In this document: one piece after another, positions 52,994-62,013 of the stretch
Layout: the number at the start of each line of letters is the position of its first letter
How positions within the stretch are numbered: the first letter of the stretch is position 1
Origin: Sulfurimonas sp.
GTDB lineage: Bacteria; Campylobacterota; Campylobacteria; Campylobacterales; Sulfurimonadaceae
Length of the DNA: 64,000 nucleotides
Assembly: GCF_023229025.1 (NCBI RefSeq)
Contig: NZ_JALOAA010000004.1
Coordinates: 1-64,000, forward strand
Direction: 5' to 3'
Position numbers and translations under genes: made by a program
The notes under the pieces: generated by a model
What the model saw: only the letters and a program-made list of their open reading frames with translations
The model's database searches: none
What the model was told of the DNA's origin: nothing

Positions 52994-53070
52994 TGGTGCC
53001 GACACGAGGATTTGAACCCCGGGCCTGCTGATTACAAATCAGCTGCTCTAGCCAACTGAGCTATGTCGGC
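52994..53070 (-). tRNA. trnT: tRNA-Thr (TGT)
   Basis: A 77-nt cloverleaf with stem GCTGA/TCAGC and loop TTTGTAA (anticodon TGT), encoded CCA. First gene of the cluster; the promoter should lie in the 150-bp gap before divergent yaaA. Confidence 0.97.
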
Positions 53071-53220
53071 ATCGAATTTGAGCCAGAATTATAGTGCAAT
53101 ATATTTTCAATGTCAAGAGTTTTTTACTAAAAATTTATCATACTTACTTCTTTAAGAAAAATTGGTTATTATTTGCCCACATATAAATAGTGTTATTAAT
53201 AATTAAAGAGGTTGGCATAG

Positions 53221-53949
53221 ATGCTAAAAATTTTATTTTCACCCGCTGAAGGCAAAAAAACCGGAGGCAAAGAGTCCAAAAAAGAGCTTTTTGGATCTAA
53301 TGAAGCAAGGCAAGAGATACTAAATGAGTATAGTAGTATTGTCAATAGTGCAGATGAAGATACTATTAAAGAGCTATTTGGCTTTAAAAAATTTAGTGAC
53401 TCTAAACCCTATATAGCTGATATATTTAACACTGAGTTAATGTATGCGATTGAGCGATATAGCGGTGTTGCATATGAATATCTAGATTTTAGCTCTCTTG
53501 ATAACGCCCAAAAAGAGTATCTGAAATCTAATACAATAATATTCTCAAACCTTTACGGTCCTCTTCTTGGCGGTGACACTATTGCTAACTATAAAGTAAA
53601 ACAAGGTAGCAATATAGGAAAATTTGTTCCGGATAAGTTTTATAGGGATAGATTTTCATATCAGCTTGATTTATATCTAAACAGCTCTGATATTTTAGAT
53701 TTACGCGCAGGATACTATGATAAATTTTACGAAGTAAAAAAACCATACACGACTCTGAAGTTTTTAAAAAATGGCAAAGCAGTAAGTCATTGGGCAAAGG
53801 CTTATAGAGGTCTGGTTTTAAGAGCGGTTGCGCAAAAGAGCATAAACTCGATGAAGGAGTTTATGGCTCTAGAGATAGAGGGTTTAAGCGTAGCAGAGAT
53901 TAGGGTTGTAAAAAACAAAACAGAGATTATCTACAACATTACAGAATAA
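53221..53949 (+). CDS. yaaA: YaaA-family peroxide stress protein
   Basis: A 242-residue DUF328/UPF0246 protein. The N-terminal LFSPAEGKK and central NLYGPLLGGDTIANYKVK segments match the family, whose E. coli member limits iron-mediated oxidative damage and binds DNA. AAAGAGG lies 8 bp before the ATG. It is divergent from the tRNA cluster and convergent with the P-type ATPase gene, 2 bp apart. Confidence 0.86.
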   Translation: MLKILFSPAEGKKTGGKESKKELFGSNEARQEILNEYSSIVNSADEDTIKELFGFKKFSDSKPYIADIFNTELMYAIERYSGVAYEYLDFSSLDNAQKEYLKSNTIIFSNLYGPLLGGDTIANYKVKQGSNIGKFVPDKFYRDRFSYQLDLYLNSSDILDLRAGYYDKFYEVKKPYTTLKFLKNGKAVSHWAKAYRGLVLRAVAQKSINSMKEFMALEIEGLSVAEIRVVKNKTEIIYNITE

Positions 53950-53951
53950 AA

Positions 53952-56096
53952 TTATAGTTTTACCCCTCTGAGCCTAAGTGAGTTAGCAATTACAGAGACT
54001 GAGCTAAAACTCATGGCAGCTGCCGCTATCATTGGTGAGAGCAGTACGCCAAAAAACGGATAGAGCAGTCCGGCAGCGATTGGAATTCCTGCTGAGTTGT
54101 AAAAGAAGGCAAAAAAGAGATTTTGTCTTATGTTTCTCATTGTTGCTCTACTTAAGAGTCTTGCTCTGACAATGCCTCTTAAATCACCTTTTATCAAAGT
54201 TATACCCGCACTCTGAATTGCCACATCAGTACCTGTCCCCATAGCAATACCCACATGGGCTAGCGCGAGTGCCGGAGCATCATTTATGCCATCGCCTGCC
54301 ATGGCAACAGTTTGCCCATTTGCTTGAAGCTCTTTAATAATCTCTGCTTTTTGCTCAGGCAACACCTCTGCATGCACCTCATCAATGCCGAGTTTTTTTG
54401 CAACAATCTCTGCTGTTGCACGGCTGTCGCCTGTGAGCATCACGACTCTTATATCTTGTGCATGCAAATCACTAATAGCTTCTGCCGTACTCTCTTTGAT
54501 AGGGTCTGCAACGGCAATAAAGCCTGCTGCAGTTGAGTCAATAGCAACTAACATAACAATATTGCCATCTGCTCGCTCTATATCTGCTTTTTTTGACAAC
54601 TCATCAACATCTATCTTTAGACTCTCTAACAGTTTTAGATTACCTACTGCAACTGCCCCTCCGTCAACCTCGCCTGTTATTCCCATTCCGCTTAGAGATT
54701 GGAAGTTCTCTGCTTTATTAAGCTCAAGCTTTCTCTCTTTTGCCCCATTTACAATAGCCTCTGCCAATGGATGTTCACTAGCCATCTCTAAACTTGCAAC
54801 TAATCCTAAGAGCTTCTCCTCACTAAAGCCATCTTCTACATGTACCTTTATTAGCTTAGGTTTTCCCTCTGTAAGCGTCCCTGTTTTATCTACAACTAAG
54901 GTATCGACTTTTTCCATTATCTCTAAAGATTGGGCATTTTTTATAAGCACTCCTGCCGTAGCTCCTCGTCCCGTTGCTACCATGATTGAGATAGGAGTAG
55001 CCAGACCAAGCGCACACGGACAGGCTATAATAAGCACTGAGACGGCACTTACAATGGCATATGCCAAGCGAGGCTCAGGTCCCCATATCCACCAGAAAAT
55101 AAATGTAACAACGCTAATTAGAAGCACGGCAGGTACAAAATATCCTGAGACAACATCAGCCAAATTTTGTATAGGTGCGCGGGAACGCTGTGCATGTGAG
55201 ACCATATCTATGATTTGTGAGAGTAGAGTATCTGCACCAATTTTTTCTGTTCTCATTAGCAGACTTCCGTTAGCATTAATAGTAGCACCTATGAGTTTTT
55301 CGCCTGCAAACTTTTTAACCAAAACGGGCTCACCGGTAACCATCGACTCATCAACATTACTCTCGCCCTCTATAACAACACCATCAATTGGAATTTTTTC
55401 ACCGGGGCGAACACGCAAGATATCTCCGACTTGAACCTTCTCTAACGCTATATCCTCTTCTGTTCCATCATCTTTTACTATACGTGCCTTGTTTGGAGCA
55501 AGCTCTAGCAGTAATTTAATGGCTGTATTTGTTTGTGAGCGTGCACGAAGTTCGAGAACTTGACCTAAAAGAACAAGTGTTGTAATCACTGCCGCTGCTT
55601 CAAAATAGACATGAACTAAACCATCTTGCATCTGCATTATAGGCGGGAAAATACGCGGAATAAACATAGCAATGACACTATAAATCCAAGCAACTAAAAC
55701 ACCTATGGCAATAAGCGTGAACATATTTAGATTCATAGTTTGTAAAGATTTATAGCCACGCACAAGAAGCGGCCAGCCTCCCCAAAAGACAACAGGCGTA
55801 GCTAAAGAGAACTCTATCCATTGAACCATTTTCATACTTAAAAAATCAGGAAGTAGCCAAGGCATCATATCTACGCTCATGGCCAAAACAAAAACAGGAA
55901 AAGAGAGAACTGCACTAATATAAAAACGAAGACTCATATCTCTCAGCTCTATATTTTCTTCATTTGCTGTTGCGATAACCGGTTCTAGTGCCATGCCACA
56001 CTTAGAGCAGCTTCCCGGATACGCTTGAATCACCTCTGGATGCATGGGGCAGGTATATTGGGTTGCTTCATTATCTTTTTTTGCGCTCGTTTTCAT
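53952..56096 (-). CDS. copA: Copper-type heavy-metal translocating P-type ATPase
   Basis: A 714-residue P1B ATPase. The N-terminal heavy-metal-binding zinc-ribbon-like domain (YTCPMHPEV ... CSKCGMAL, residues 14-38) replaces the usual CxxC HMA domains. Eight transmembrane helices carry the metal site CPC at 359-361. The phosphorylation motif DKTGT starts at Asp403, and the MAGDGINDAPAL hinge is intact. It predicts Cu(I) export or delivery across the inner membrane. With the probable copper receptor at 11064 it suggests the cell both imports and handles copper. Confidence 0.92.
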   Translation of the reverse strand: MKTSAKKDNEATQYTCPMHPEVIQAYPGSCSKCGMALEPVIATANEENIELRDMSLRFYISAVLSFPVFVLAMSVDMMPWLLPDFLSMKMVQWIEFSLATPVVFWGGWPLLVRGYKSLQTMNLNMFTLIAIGVLVAWIYSVIAMFIPRIFPPIMQMQDGLVHVYFEAAAVITTLVLLGQVLELRARSQTNTAIKLLLELAPNKARIVKDDGTEEDIALEKVQVGDILRVRPGEKIPIDGVVIEGESNVDESMVTGEPVLVKKFAGEKLIGATINANGSLLMRTEKIGADTLLSQIIDMVSHAQRSRAPIQNLADVVSGYFVPAVLLISVVTFIFWWIWGPEPRLAYAIVSAVSVLIIACPCALGLATPISIMVATGRGATAGVLIKNAQSLEIMEKVDTLVVDKTGTLTEGKPKLIKVHVEDGFSEEKLLGLVASLEMASEHPLAEAIVNGAKERKLELNKAENFQSLSGMGITGEVDGGAVAVGNLKLLESLKIDVDELSKKADIERADGNIVMLVAIDSTAAGFIAVADPIKESTAEAISDLHAQDIRVVMLTGDSRATAEIVAKKLGIDEVHAEVLPEQKAEIIKELQANGQTVAMAGDGINDAPALALAHVGIAMGTGTDVAIQSAGITLIKGDLRGIVRARLLSRATMRNIRQNLFFAFFYNSAGIPIAAGLLYPFFGVLLSPMIAAAAMSFSSVSVIANSLRLRGVKL

Positions 56097-56117
56097 GTCG
56101 TTACCTTCCTTATTTCA

Positions 56118-56741
56118 TTAAGATTTACTTACATCTATTTTATCCTCTGTATCTTCTTCCAAATCTTTAAAGTTTGATCTTCTCTCTTTTAGCTCTTTTC
56201 TGTAGGTATCAAAATCCCCAAAATCAAAAAACTTATCATATCTTGAGTGCATGTCTATCTGCGGTTTTGAGTGCTTTATAGGGCACCAAAACTGCTCTGT
56301 TCTTGCCGCTACCTCTCTTGTATATCCAATTACACCGTTAAAATATTCGCAATAAAGACAGTTTATCTTCTCTACCCTATCAAGGTAAAAGAGGTTAAAC
56401 CTATCAATAACTACATAATCACTTCTTTTTACTTTTGGTATCTTATATATCGGGAAGCAGACTGCTTGAAAGATAGTAACAAAGATATCAACCACAAGCG
56501 CCGGTAGCATCATAGACCAGATAAACGGGATAGTTAGAACTGCCAAAACAGGAAAAGAGGAGAGATATTTAATAGAGCTCTCTATTTTTAATCTTCCCTC
56601 CTTTATAACACTCTCTTTAAATCTTACTTTTTTATCCTCAAGCGTATAAAAAAATTCACTCTGCTTTTTTCTAAGCTCTACCATAAGCTCATCTTCAAGA
56701 GTCTTAATCTGTGCGGCTATCTCCTCAATTCTACTATCCAT
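56118..56741 (-). CDS. Unrecognised membrane protein with cysteine pairs
   Basis: A 207-residue protein: an N-terminal coiled coil (1-60), a hydrophobic hairpin (about 66-104), then a soluble part containing CLYCEYFNGVIGYTREVAARTEQFWCPIKH. Three closely placed cysteines and a terminal CPIKH suggest metal or haem binding. The start at ATG 56741 has GGAGAG upstream; the frame opens at 56777. It lies 21 bp upstream of copA on the same strand, so a role in copper or metal handling is possible but unproven. Confidence 0.72.
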   Translation of the reverse strand: MDSRIEEIAAQIKTLEDELMVELRKKQSEFFYTLEDKKVRFKESVIKEGRLKIESSIKYLSSFPVLAVLTIPFIWSMMLPALVVDIFVTIFQAVCFPIYKIPKVKRSDYVVIDRFNLFYLDRVEKINCLYCEYFNGVIGYTREVAARTEQFWCPIKHSKPQIDMHSRYDKFFDFGDFDTYRKELKERRSNFKDLEEDTEDKIDVSKS

Positions 56742-56865
56742 TAAACTCTCCGATTTCTCTTTTTTAGAGTATAGCACTATTTTGCCAATTAAGCATTTTT
56801 TTGCCTAAATAGAATAAAATAGAAAAATAGTGTAGAATTCCAACAATATAAACAGAAGGTTCATT

Positions 56866-57615
56866 TTGCAAGATTCAAAAGAGTACAAAAAGAAAAAAGC
56901 ATATTTTGAGAAGATAATCACACTCTATGGTAGAAATGTCGTTATTGAAGTCTTACAAGATGAGAGTGTAGATATTCATAAACTTCATATGTCAAACTCC
57001 AACAAACCTGACGGTGCAGTAAATAGCATCCTCTTGCTTGCAAAAAAAAGAGATATTGAAGTGAGTTACCATGATAAAAATGCCCTAAGCCGCATAAGTA
57101 AAAATGCAAAACAGGATCAAGGCGTGGCTATTGACATCATTGCAAACTCATATCAAAACGCAAATGAGATAAAAAATCTTAAAAAATTTAAACTTCTCGC
57201 ACTAGACGGCATCCAAAATCCTCAAAACCTCGGAATGATTATCCGCTCATGTGCAGCCGGATATGTCGATGGAGTCATACTTCCTAAAAAAAGCAGTGCA
57301 AAAATCTCTCCGCTTGTCATAAAAGCGAGTGCGGGTACACTCTTTAAACTCCCTATATACTACTGCAATACCTTAGATGAAGTTTTAAAAGATTTAGAAG
57401 ATGTAAAAATTTATCTGCTCTGTTCTCATGCAAAAAAGAGTATCTACGATATACAAAAGAGCCAAAAATCTATATTTGTTTTAGGAAATGAGAGTGAAGG
57501 AGTCTCAAAAGAGGTTCAAGAACTTTGCAACGACTCCATAAATATCCCAATGAACAGAGGAGTAGAGTCGCTTAATGTTGCGGTTACAGCTTCGCTTATC
57601 GCCTTTATGCAGTAG
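56866..57615 (+). CDS. rlmB: TrmH/SpoU-family 2'-O-methyltransferase (RlmB-like)
   Basis: A 249-residue SPOUT RNA methyltransferase: N-terminal substrate-binding domain (YGRNVVIEVLQDESVDIHKLHMS) and the knotted domain with motifs DGIQNPQNLGMIIRS, LGNESEGVSKE and SLNVAVTASL. It probably makes Gm2251 in 23S rRNA. TTG 56866 has AGAAGG 6 bp upstream. The exact target nucleotide is inferred. Confidence 0.87.
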   Translation: MQDSKEYKKKKAYFEKIITLYGRNVVIEVLQDESVDIHKLHMSNSNKPDGAVNSILLLAKKRDIEVSYHDKNALSRISKNAKQDQGVAIDIIANSYQNANEIKNLKKFKLLALDGIQNPQNLGMIIRSCAAGYVDGVILPKKSSAKISPLVIKASAGTLFKLPIYYCNTLDEVLKDLEDVKIYLLCSHAKKSIYDIQKSQKSIFVLGNESEGVSKEVQELCNDSINIPMNRGVESLNVAVTASLIAFMQ

Positions 57616-57936
57616 TTAACTCATCATGATTTCATAGGGGCGTTTTATCTCTTTAATCACCTCCCCTACACTCATGTTACGTGACTTTCTCAAAAATTCT
57701 CTACCTCCTAAAAAAACCAAAACTGTAGGAGTAGCAAAAACGCTAAAATGAGCGGCAACTTCCTGCTCAATTGAAGTGTCAACACTTATTATTTTAAACT
57801 CGCCGAAATTACTCTTTATTGCATCTAGAAGCTTTGGCTTTAGTGCATGACAAACACTACAGGTAGGAGCCGAAAAGTAGAGCAGAACAGCCGGATTTTC
57901 TTCAATCTCTTTTTTTATCTCATCTATACTTTGCAT
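57616..57936 (-). CDS. Thioredoxin-fold protein
   Basis: A 106-residue cytosolic thioredoxin. The active site is CSVC (26-29) in APTCSVCHALKPK instead of CGPC, and the cis-proline loop is FATPTV. No signal peptide. The altered dipeptide suggests a redox potential different from housekeeping thioredoxin. Convergent with rlmB with no gap. Confidence 0.83.
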   Translation of the reverse strand: MQSIDEIKKEIEENPAVLLYFSAPTCSVCHALKPKLLDAIKSNFGEFKIISVDTSIEQEVAAHFSVFATPTVLVFLGGREFLRKSRNMSVGEVIKEIKRPYEIMMS

Positions 57937-57980
57937 AAGTTGGCACCTTTTTTTTTGGTGTGAAATTATACACTATCTGT

Positions 57981-57986
57981 TATAAT
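57981..57986 (+). promoter_or_regulatory. -10 element at a likely leaderless start
   Basis: TATAAT ends 6 bp before ATG 57993, so a normal transcription start would fall on or next to the start codon. No ribosome-binding site is present. Confidence 0.5.
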
Positions 57987-57992
57987 CTCTTC

Positions 57993-58901
57993 ATGAGTTC
58001 AATACTATTTTCAGTTTTAACTATTTACATATTTATTGTTATTGGCTTTGGCGCAAAAATGAGCTTCAAAGATGCTATTGATGATAAAACAATAACGCTT
58101 ATAAATGTATACTTCTTGCAAGTTTTCCTAACCTTTTGGGGTCTTTTAGTTCGTCCGGTTGATGTCACGCTTCTCTTTGCACCCTCTCTCTACCTTCTAA
58201 TAGTCATTGTTGTTCTTTTTATCTCTGCTTTAATTGCACGAAAACTCTTTCTTGATAAAAAAGAGTACTCCATCGCAACCGTTGCGGCAATAATCGGCAA
58301 TACGGGAAACTTAGGCATTCCGTTAAACATCGCTATCTTTGGCGAGGAGTCTATTCCCTACACAACCGTTATAAACCTTATGAATATTTTAATTGTCTAT
58401 ATAATCGGAGTTTATTACTACTCAAGAGGAAATTTTGATGTTAAAACATCACTGAAAAATATACTAAAACTCCCACTTCTTTGGGCAGCGGTAGCGGCTA
58501 TTGCATTAAGTATGTATGGCTACAGACCAAGTGGAAATATTTTAAATATGCTTATGATGGGAGCTTATGCTTCTATTGTTATGCAGCTATTTCTTTTTGG
58601 TGTTTTTCTCTATGGCACGAAGATACAAGAAATAAGTAAGAGGCTTGTTATTTGGGTAATGGGTATAAAATTTCTCTTTCTGCCGGGTATTTCGTTTTTA
58701 ATTCTTTATAATATAGAGCTTGACTCCATGATAAAGGGGATAATTTTTATGCAGCTTATGATGCCCCTTGCCATTGCTAATGTTAATCTTACCTCTCTTT
58801 ATGATTGTAAACCCAAAGTTGCTACCGCACTTGTTTTTATCTCCTCGCTCATCTTTTTGGGTGTGCTTTTTGCGGCTATTAAGGTACTAACTTATCTATG
58901 A
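57993..58901 (+). CDS. AEC-family (auxin efflux carrier) transporter
   Basis: A 302-residue inner-membrane protein with ten hydrophobic helices in two groups of five. It has the family segment AAIIGNTGNLGIPL near residue 102. Bacterial members carry malate, malonate or other organic anions; the substrate is unknown here. The frame is open from GTG 57960, but ATG 57993 gives the standard N-terminus MSSILFSVLTIYIFIVIGFG. The stop overlaps the next start (ATGA). Confidence 0.85.
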   Translation: MSSILFSVLTIYIFIVIGFGAKMSFKDAIDDKTITLINVYFLQVFLTFWGLLVRPVDVTLLFAPSLYLLIVIVVLFISALIARKLFLDKKEYSIATVAAIIGNTGNLGIPLNIAIFGEESIPYTTVINLMNILIVYIIGVYYYSRGNFDVKTSLKNILKLPLLWAAVAAIALSMYGYRPSGNILNMLMMGAYASIVMQLFLFGVFLYGTKIQEISKRLVIWVMGIKFLFLPGISFLILYNIELDSMIKGIIFMQLMMPLAIANVNLTSLYDCKPKVATALVFISSLIFLGVLFAAIKVLTYL

Positions 58902-59578
58902 ATAAAATATATAAAATTTACAAAACACTATATAAACATTACGGCCCTCAAGGTTGGTGGCCAATTCTCGGTTATGGGTATCATAAACAAGATTACACTT
59001 TTCCAAGAAACAGCGATGAGATATTTGAAGTATGTTTAGGCTCAATACTTACTCAAAATACTACATTTACTTCTGTAGTTAAGTCACTAAATAATCTATA
59101 TGAAAAAAATGCCTTACATGTAGAGGCTATAAAGAAGATGAATATTGATGAGTTTAAAGAGGCAATTCGACCCTCCGGATACTATAACCAAAAAGCGAGA
59201 TATATTTTAGAGTTTATATCATTTTACAAAAAACTCAACGGCGCTACCCCTTCAAGAGAAGCACTTTTAAGTATTGTTGGCATTGGGGAGGAGACGGCAG
59301 ACTCTATACTTTTATATGGGTACAATCAACTACACTTTAAAGTTGATGCGTACACAAAAAGGCTCTTGCTTGAGCTTGGTTTAATTGGCGAAAAAACAAA
59401 ATATGGCGAGATAAAGAGTATGATTGAGAGCTCTATAAAAGAGTACGTAAAAGATGAGAGAGAGCTACTAATACTCTATCAAGAGTTTCATGCCCTAATA
59501 GTAAAACACGGCAAAGAGTTCTACTCTAAAAAACCCTACGGTGCAGGATGCTTTTTAAAAAATAAACTCTTTGTATAA
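58898..59578 (+). CDS. HhH-GPD DNA glycosylase, MagIII-like
   Basis: A 226-residue endonuclease III-superfamily glycosylase. GWWPI, LTQNTTF, RPSGYYNQKA, the helix-hairpin-helix GIGEETADSILLYG and the catalytic Asp150 (KVDAYTKR) resemble Helicobacter MagIII, which removes 3-methyladenine. The four-cysteine Fe-S motif of endonuclease III is absent; only Cys near 219 remains at the C-terminus. Coupled to the AEC gene by a 4-bp overlap. Confidence 0.82.
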   Translation: MNKIYKIYKTLYKHYGPQGWWPILGYGYHKQDYTFPRNSDEIFEVCLGSILTQNTTFTSVVKSLNNLYEKNALHVEAIKKMNIDEFKEAIRPSGYYNQKARYILEFISFYKKLNGATPSREALLSIVGIGEETADSILLYGYNQLHFKVDAYTKRLLLELGLIGEKTKYGEIKSMIESSIKEYVKDERELLILYQEFHALIVKHGKEFYSKKPYGAGCFLKNKLFV

Positions 59579-59591
59579 ATCTTATGCTAGA

Positions 59592-59614
59592 TCCCAAGTA
59601 AAGCTCAGGATAAC
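59592..59614. repeat. Degenerate copy of the TCCCAAGTAAAGCT palindromic element
   Basis: Shares 14 identical bases with the hairpin at 27562-27584, but the right arm is degenerate (CTCAGGATAAC). It lies between two convergent genes, the usual site of such elements. Confidence 0.5.
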
Positions 59615-59625
59615 AGAAGCCATTT

Positions 59626-59877
59626 TTACTTTTTACAGCCGTTTGCCACGATTGTATCTCTGTTTTTTTCTAAAAACTTATTGCCAAAACCTTTAACCTC
59701 TTTTAGTTCATCTATATTGCTAAAACAGTTATTTACTTCTCTATATGCTAAAATCGCATCCGCTTTTACTTCACCGATACCTTTAATGCTCATTAGTTCA
59801 GCTTTATCTGCTTTATTAATATCTACCGCTGCAAAACACAAAACAGCACCTAAGATTAGTAGTGATAACAACTTCAT
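59626..59877 (-). CDS. comEA: ComEA-like exported helix-hairpin-helix DNA-binding protein
   Basis: An 83-residue protein: signal peptide (MKLLSLLILGAVLCFA), then tandem HhH motifs (INKADKAELMSIKGIGEVKADAIL and IDELKEVKGFGNKFL; each only partly quoted). It should bind incoming DNA in the periplasm and pass it to ComEC. Two cysteines (about 50 and 80) may form a disulphide. Short ComEA forms without the N-terminal oligomerisation domain are common in Gram-negatives. Confidence 0.85.
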   Translation of the reverse strand: MKLLSLLILGAVLCFAAVDINKADKAELMSIKGIGEVKADAILAYREVNNCFSNIDELKEVKGFGNKFLEKNRDTIVANGCKK

Positions 59878-60043
59878 TTTTAACTTCCTTTAATTTAAAA
59901 TGTTAAATTATACTTTTTGTAATATAAAATAGATATTAATTATTAATAAAATCTAATAAATTATTAAAGTTTTTGACAATTGAGGTATAAATGGATTAGT
60001 AATAAAAATATTTAGTAAAGTGAGTTTTATGAATATAGGCTGT

Positions 60044-60074
60044 TTTTATATAGGCAAAATTTGCCTATATAAAA
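60044..60074 (-). terminator. 31-bp palindrome after tkt
   Basis: A perfect 15-bp inverted repeat about a single base, directly after the tkt stop at 60075. The GGCAAA/TTTGCC core is flanked by TATATAAAA/TTTTATATA. It should form a stable hairpin in either direction; the U-run is weak, so it may protect 3' ends rather than terminate. Confidence 0.55.
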
Positions 60075-61994
60075 TTATATGATTTTTTCTATGATGCTCT
60101 CTACTGAAAAACCGAATTTTTCAAAAAGCTTATCTGCAGGAGCAGAAGCACCGAATGTATCCATACCGATAACCTCATCGGCAAATCTATACCACTCTAA
60201 GCCGCGAGCCGCTTCAATAGCTATTTTTTTACTATTTGGCTTAATTATCGACTCTATATATGTTTTATCCTGTTCGATGAAGAGGTCATAACATGGAACT
60301 GAGACAACATCTGCTTCAACGCCTTTTGCATTAAGAGCATCTCTCACTTTAAGAGCAAGCTCAACTTCTGAGCCCGATGCAATCAAAGTTATAGTGGCAT
60401 CTGTATCGGAAGCTAAAAGATATCCGCCTTTAGAAGCACTCCCTCTTACGGCAGGCGGCAAAATTGAGAGGTTTTGACGCGAACAGACAAAAGCTGATGG
60501 AGAGCTTTTCATCTCTAGAGCTATCTTCCAAGCCTCTACATTTTCAGCGCCGTCAGCAGGTCTCCAAACATAGAAGTTTGGAAGTGCACGAAACTGACTT
60601 AGGTGCTCTATAGGTTGATGAGTCGGTCCATCTTCGCCTACACCGATACTATCATGTGTCCAGATAAAAAATTGTTGTATTCCTGAGAGGGCTGCGATTC
60701 TTGCTGCAGGTTTTAAGTAGTCTGAAAATACAAAAAATGTAGCACTAAAAGGCATTAACGGTCCATAAAGAGCAATAGCGTTAGTAATTGATGCCATTGC
60801 ATGTTCGCGGATACCAAAGTAGATGTTTCTACCCTTTGGATAAACGCCCATATCAATTAGCTCAGTTTTATTTGAAGGACTAAGATCTGCACTTCCGCCT
60901 AAAAAACTAGGAAGAGCTTTTGCAATAGCATTTAAAATTTTTCCGTTTGTACTTCTTGTAGCATCTGCTTTATCAAAAGTAGGCCAAGTAATTCTTGAGA
61001 AGTCTGGATTTTGCAGAGCTTCTAGAGTCTCGTTTTGCTCCATTAACGGAAGAGTTTTAAGGCTATGAAGCCACTCACGCTCAAGTAAATCTCCGCTCTC
61101 TATTGCGCATCTAAAACGAGCCATAACATCTTCATCTACATGAAAACTTTTTGTCGCATCAAATCCGGCTGCCTCTTTAGCCTGCACAATTATATCTGCC
61201 CCTAGCGGAGCACCATGTGAATGATGAGAGCCCTCAAGCTTTCCGGCACCTTTTGCTATTATAGTGTTTGCGATAATGATTGTCGGCTTCTTGTTCTCTT
61301 TTGCAGTTGTAATTGTAGTGTCAATCTCATCATAGTTATGTCCATCACACTCTAAAACATCCCAGCCTTGCGCCTCAAAACGAAGGCGAATATTTTCACT
61401 TATGCTTAAGTCGGTTGAGCCCTCTATTGTAATACGATTTGAATCATAAATAAGAATAAGATTATCAAGCTTGTTATGTCCAGCAATAGAGCAGGCCTCA
61501 TAACTTATACCCTCTTCTAAATCTCCATCACCGCAAAGACAATACACATTATGATCTATAACCTTTGCTGTGTCTGAGTTTATCTGTGCGCCCATAAATT
61601 TTGAAGCCATAGCAAAACCGACTGCGTTTGCAACACCTTGCCCCAATGGTCCGGTAGTAATCTCTATGCCTTTAGTGTGTCCAGATTCAGGGTGTCCGGG
61701 AGTTTTAGAATCTAGCTGACGAAAGTTTTTCAAATCATCAATCTCTAAACCATATCCCCAAAGATAGTAAAGCGAGTAAATCAGACCTGTTGCATGTCCG
61801 CCTGAAAAAACAACTCTATCGCGGTTTAACCAAGATGGGTTTTTAGGATTATGCTTTAGATGCTCGCTTAATACAACTGCAATATCAGCCAGACCCATCG
61901 GTGCACCTGGATGTCCTGAATTTGCACGCTGAACCATATCTGCTGCTAAAAATCTAATTGTATCTGCCATTTTTTGACGCATTACATTACTCAT
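60075..61994 (-). CDS. tkt: Transketolase
   Basis: A 639-residue TPP enzyme of the pentose phosphate and carbon-rearrangement pathways. TPP/Mg motif CGDGDLEEGISYEA, HSHGAPLG and GIREHAMASI are present, and the full three-domain length is kept. Last gene of the ybaB-PDZ-ispA-tkt run, 20 bp after ispA. In this pathway it supplies glyceraldehyde-3-phosphate for isoprenoid synthesis, consistent with the link to ispA. Confidence 0.97.
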   Translation of the reverse strand: MSNVMRQKMADTIRFLAADMVQRANSGHPGAPMGLADIAVVLSEHLKHNPKNPSWLNRDRVVFSGGHATGLIYSLYYLWGYGLEIDDLKNFRQLDSKTPGHPESGHTKGIEITTGPLGQGVANAVGFAMASKFMGAQINSDTAKVIDHNVYCLCGDGDLEEGISYEACSIAGHNKLDNLILIYDSNRITIEGSTDLSISENIRLRFEAQGWDVLECDGHNYDEIDTTITTAKENKKPTIIIANTIIAKGAGKLEGSHHSHGAPLGADIIVQAKEAAGFDATKSFHVDEDVMARFRCAIESGDLLEREWLHSLKTLPLMEQNETLEALQNPDFSRITWPTFDKADATRSTNGKILNAIAKALPSFLGGSADLSPSNKTELIDMGVYPKGRNIYFGIREHAMASITNAIALYGPLMPFSATFFVFSDYLKPAARIAALSGIQQFFIWTHDSIGVGEDGPTHQPIEHLSQFRALPNFYVWRPADGAENVEAWKIALEMKSSPSAFVCSRQNLSILPPAVRGSASKGGYLLASDTDATITLIASGSEVELALKVRDALNAKGVEADVVSVPCYDLFIEQDKTYIESIIKPNSKKIAIEAARGLEWYRFADEVIGMDTFGASAPADKLFEKFGFSVESIIEKII

Positions 61995-62013
61995 TATATT
62001 GCCTTTGTTTAGT

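Noticed and set aside
54385..55434. 349-codon plus-strand frame
   Set aside because: Exactly antisense to copA; low-complexity Ser/Thr/Ala-rich translation without any motif or ribosome site. A shadow of the P-type ATPase.
59878..60043. Small RNA gene between comEA and tkt
   Set aside because: A TTGACA and a downstream palindrome exist, but no properly spaced -10 element or conserved structure; the palindrome belongs with the tkt end.
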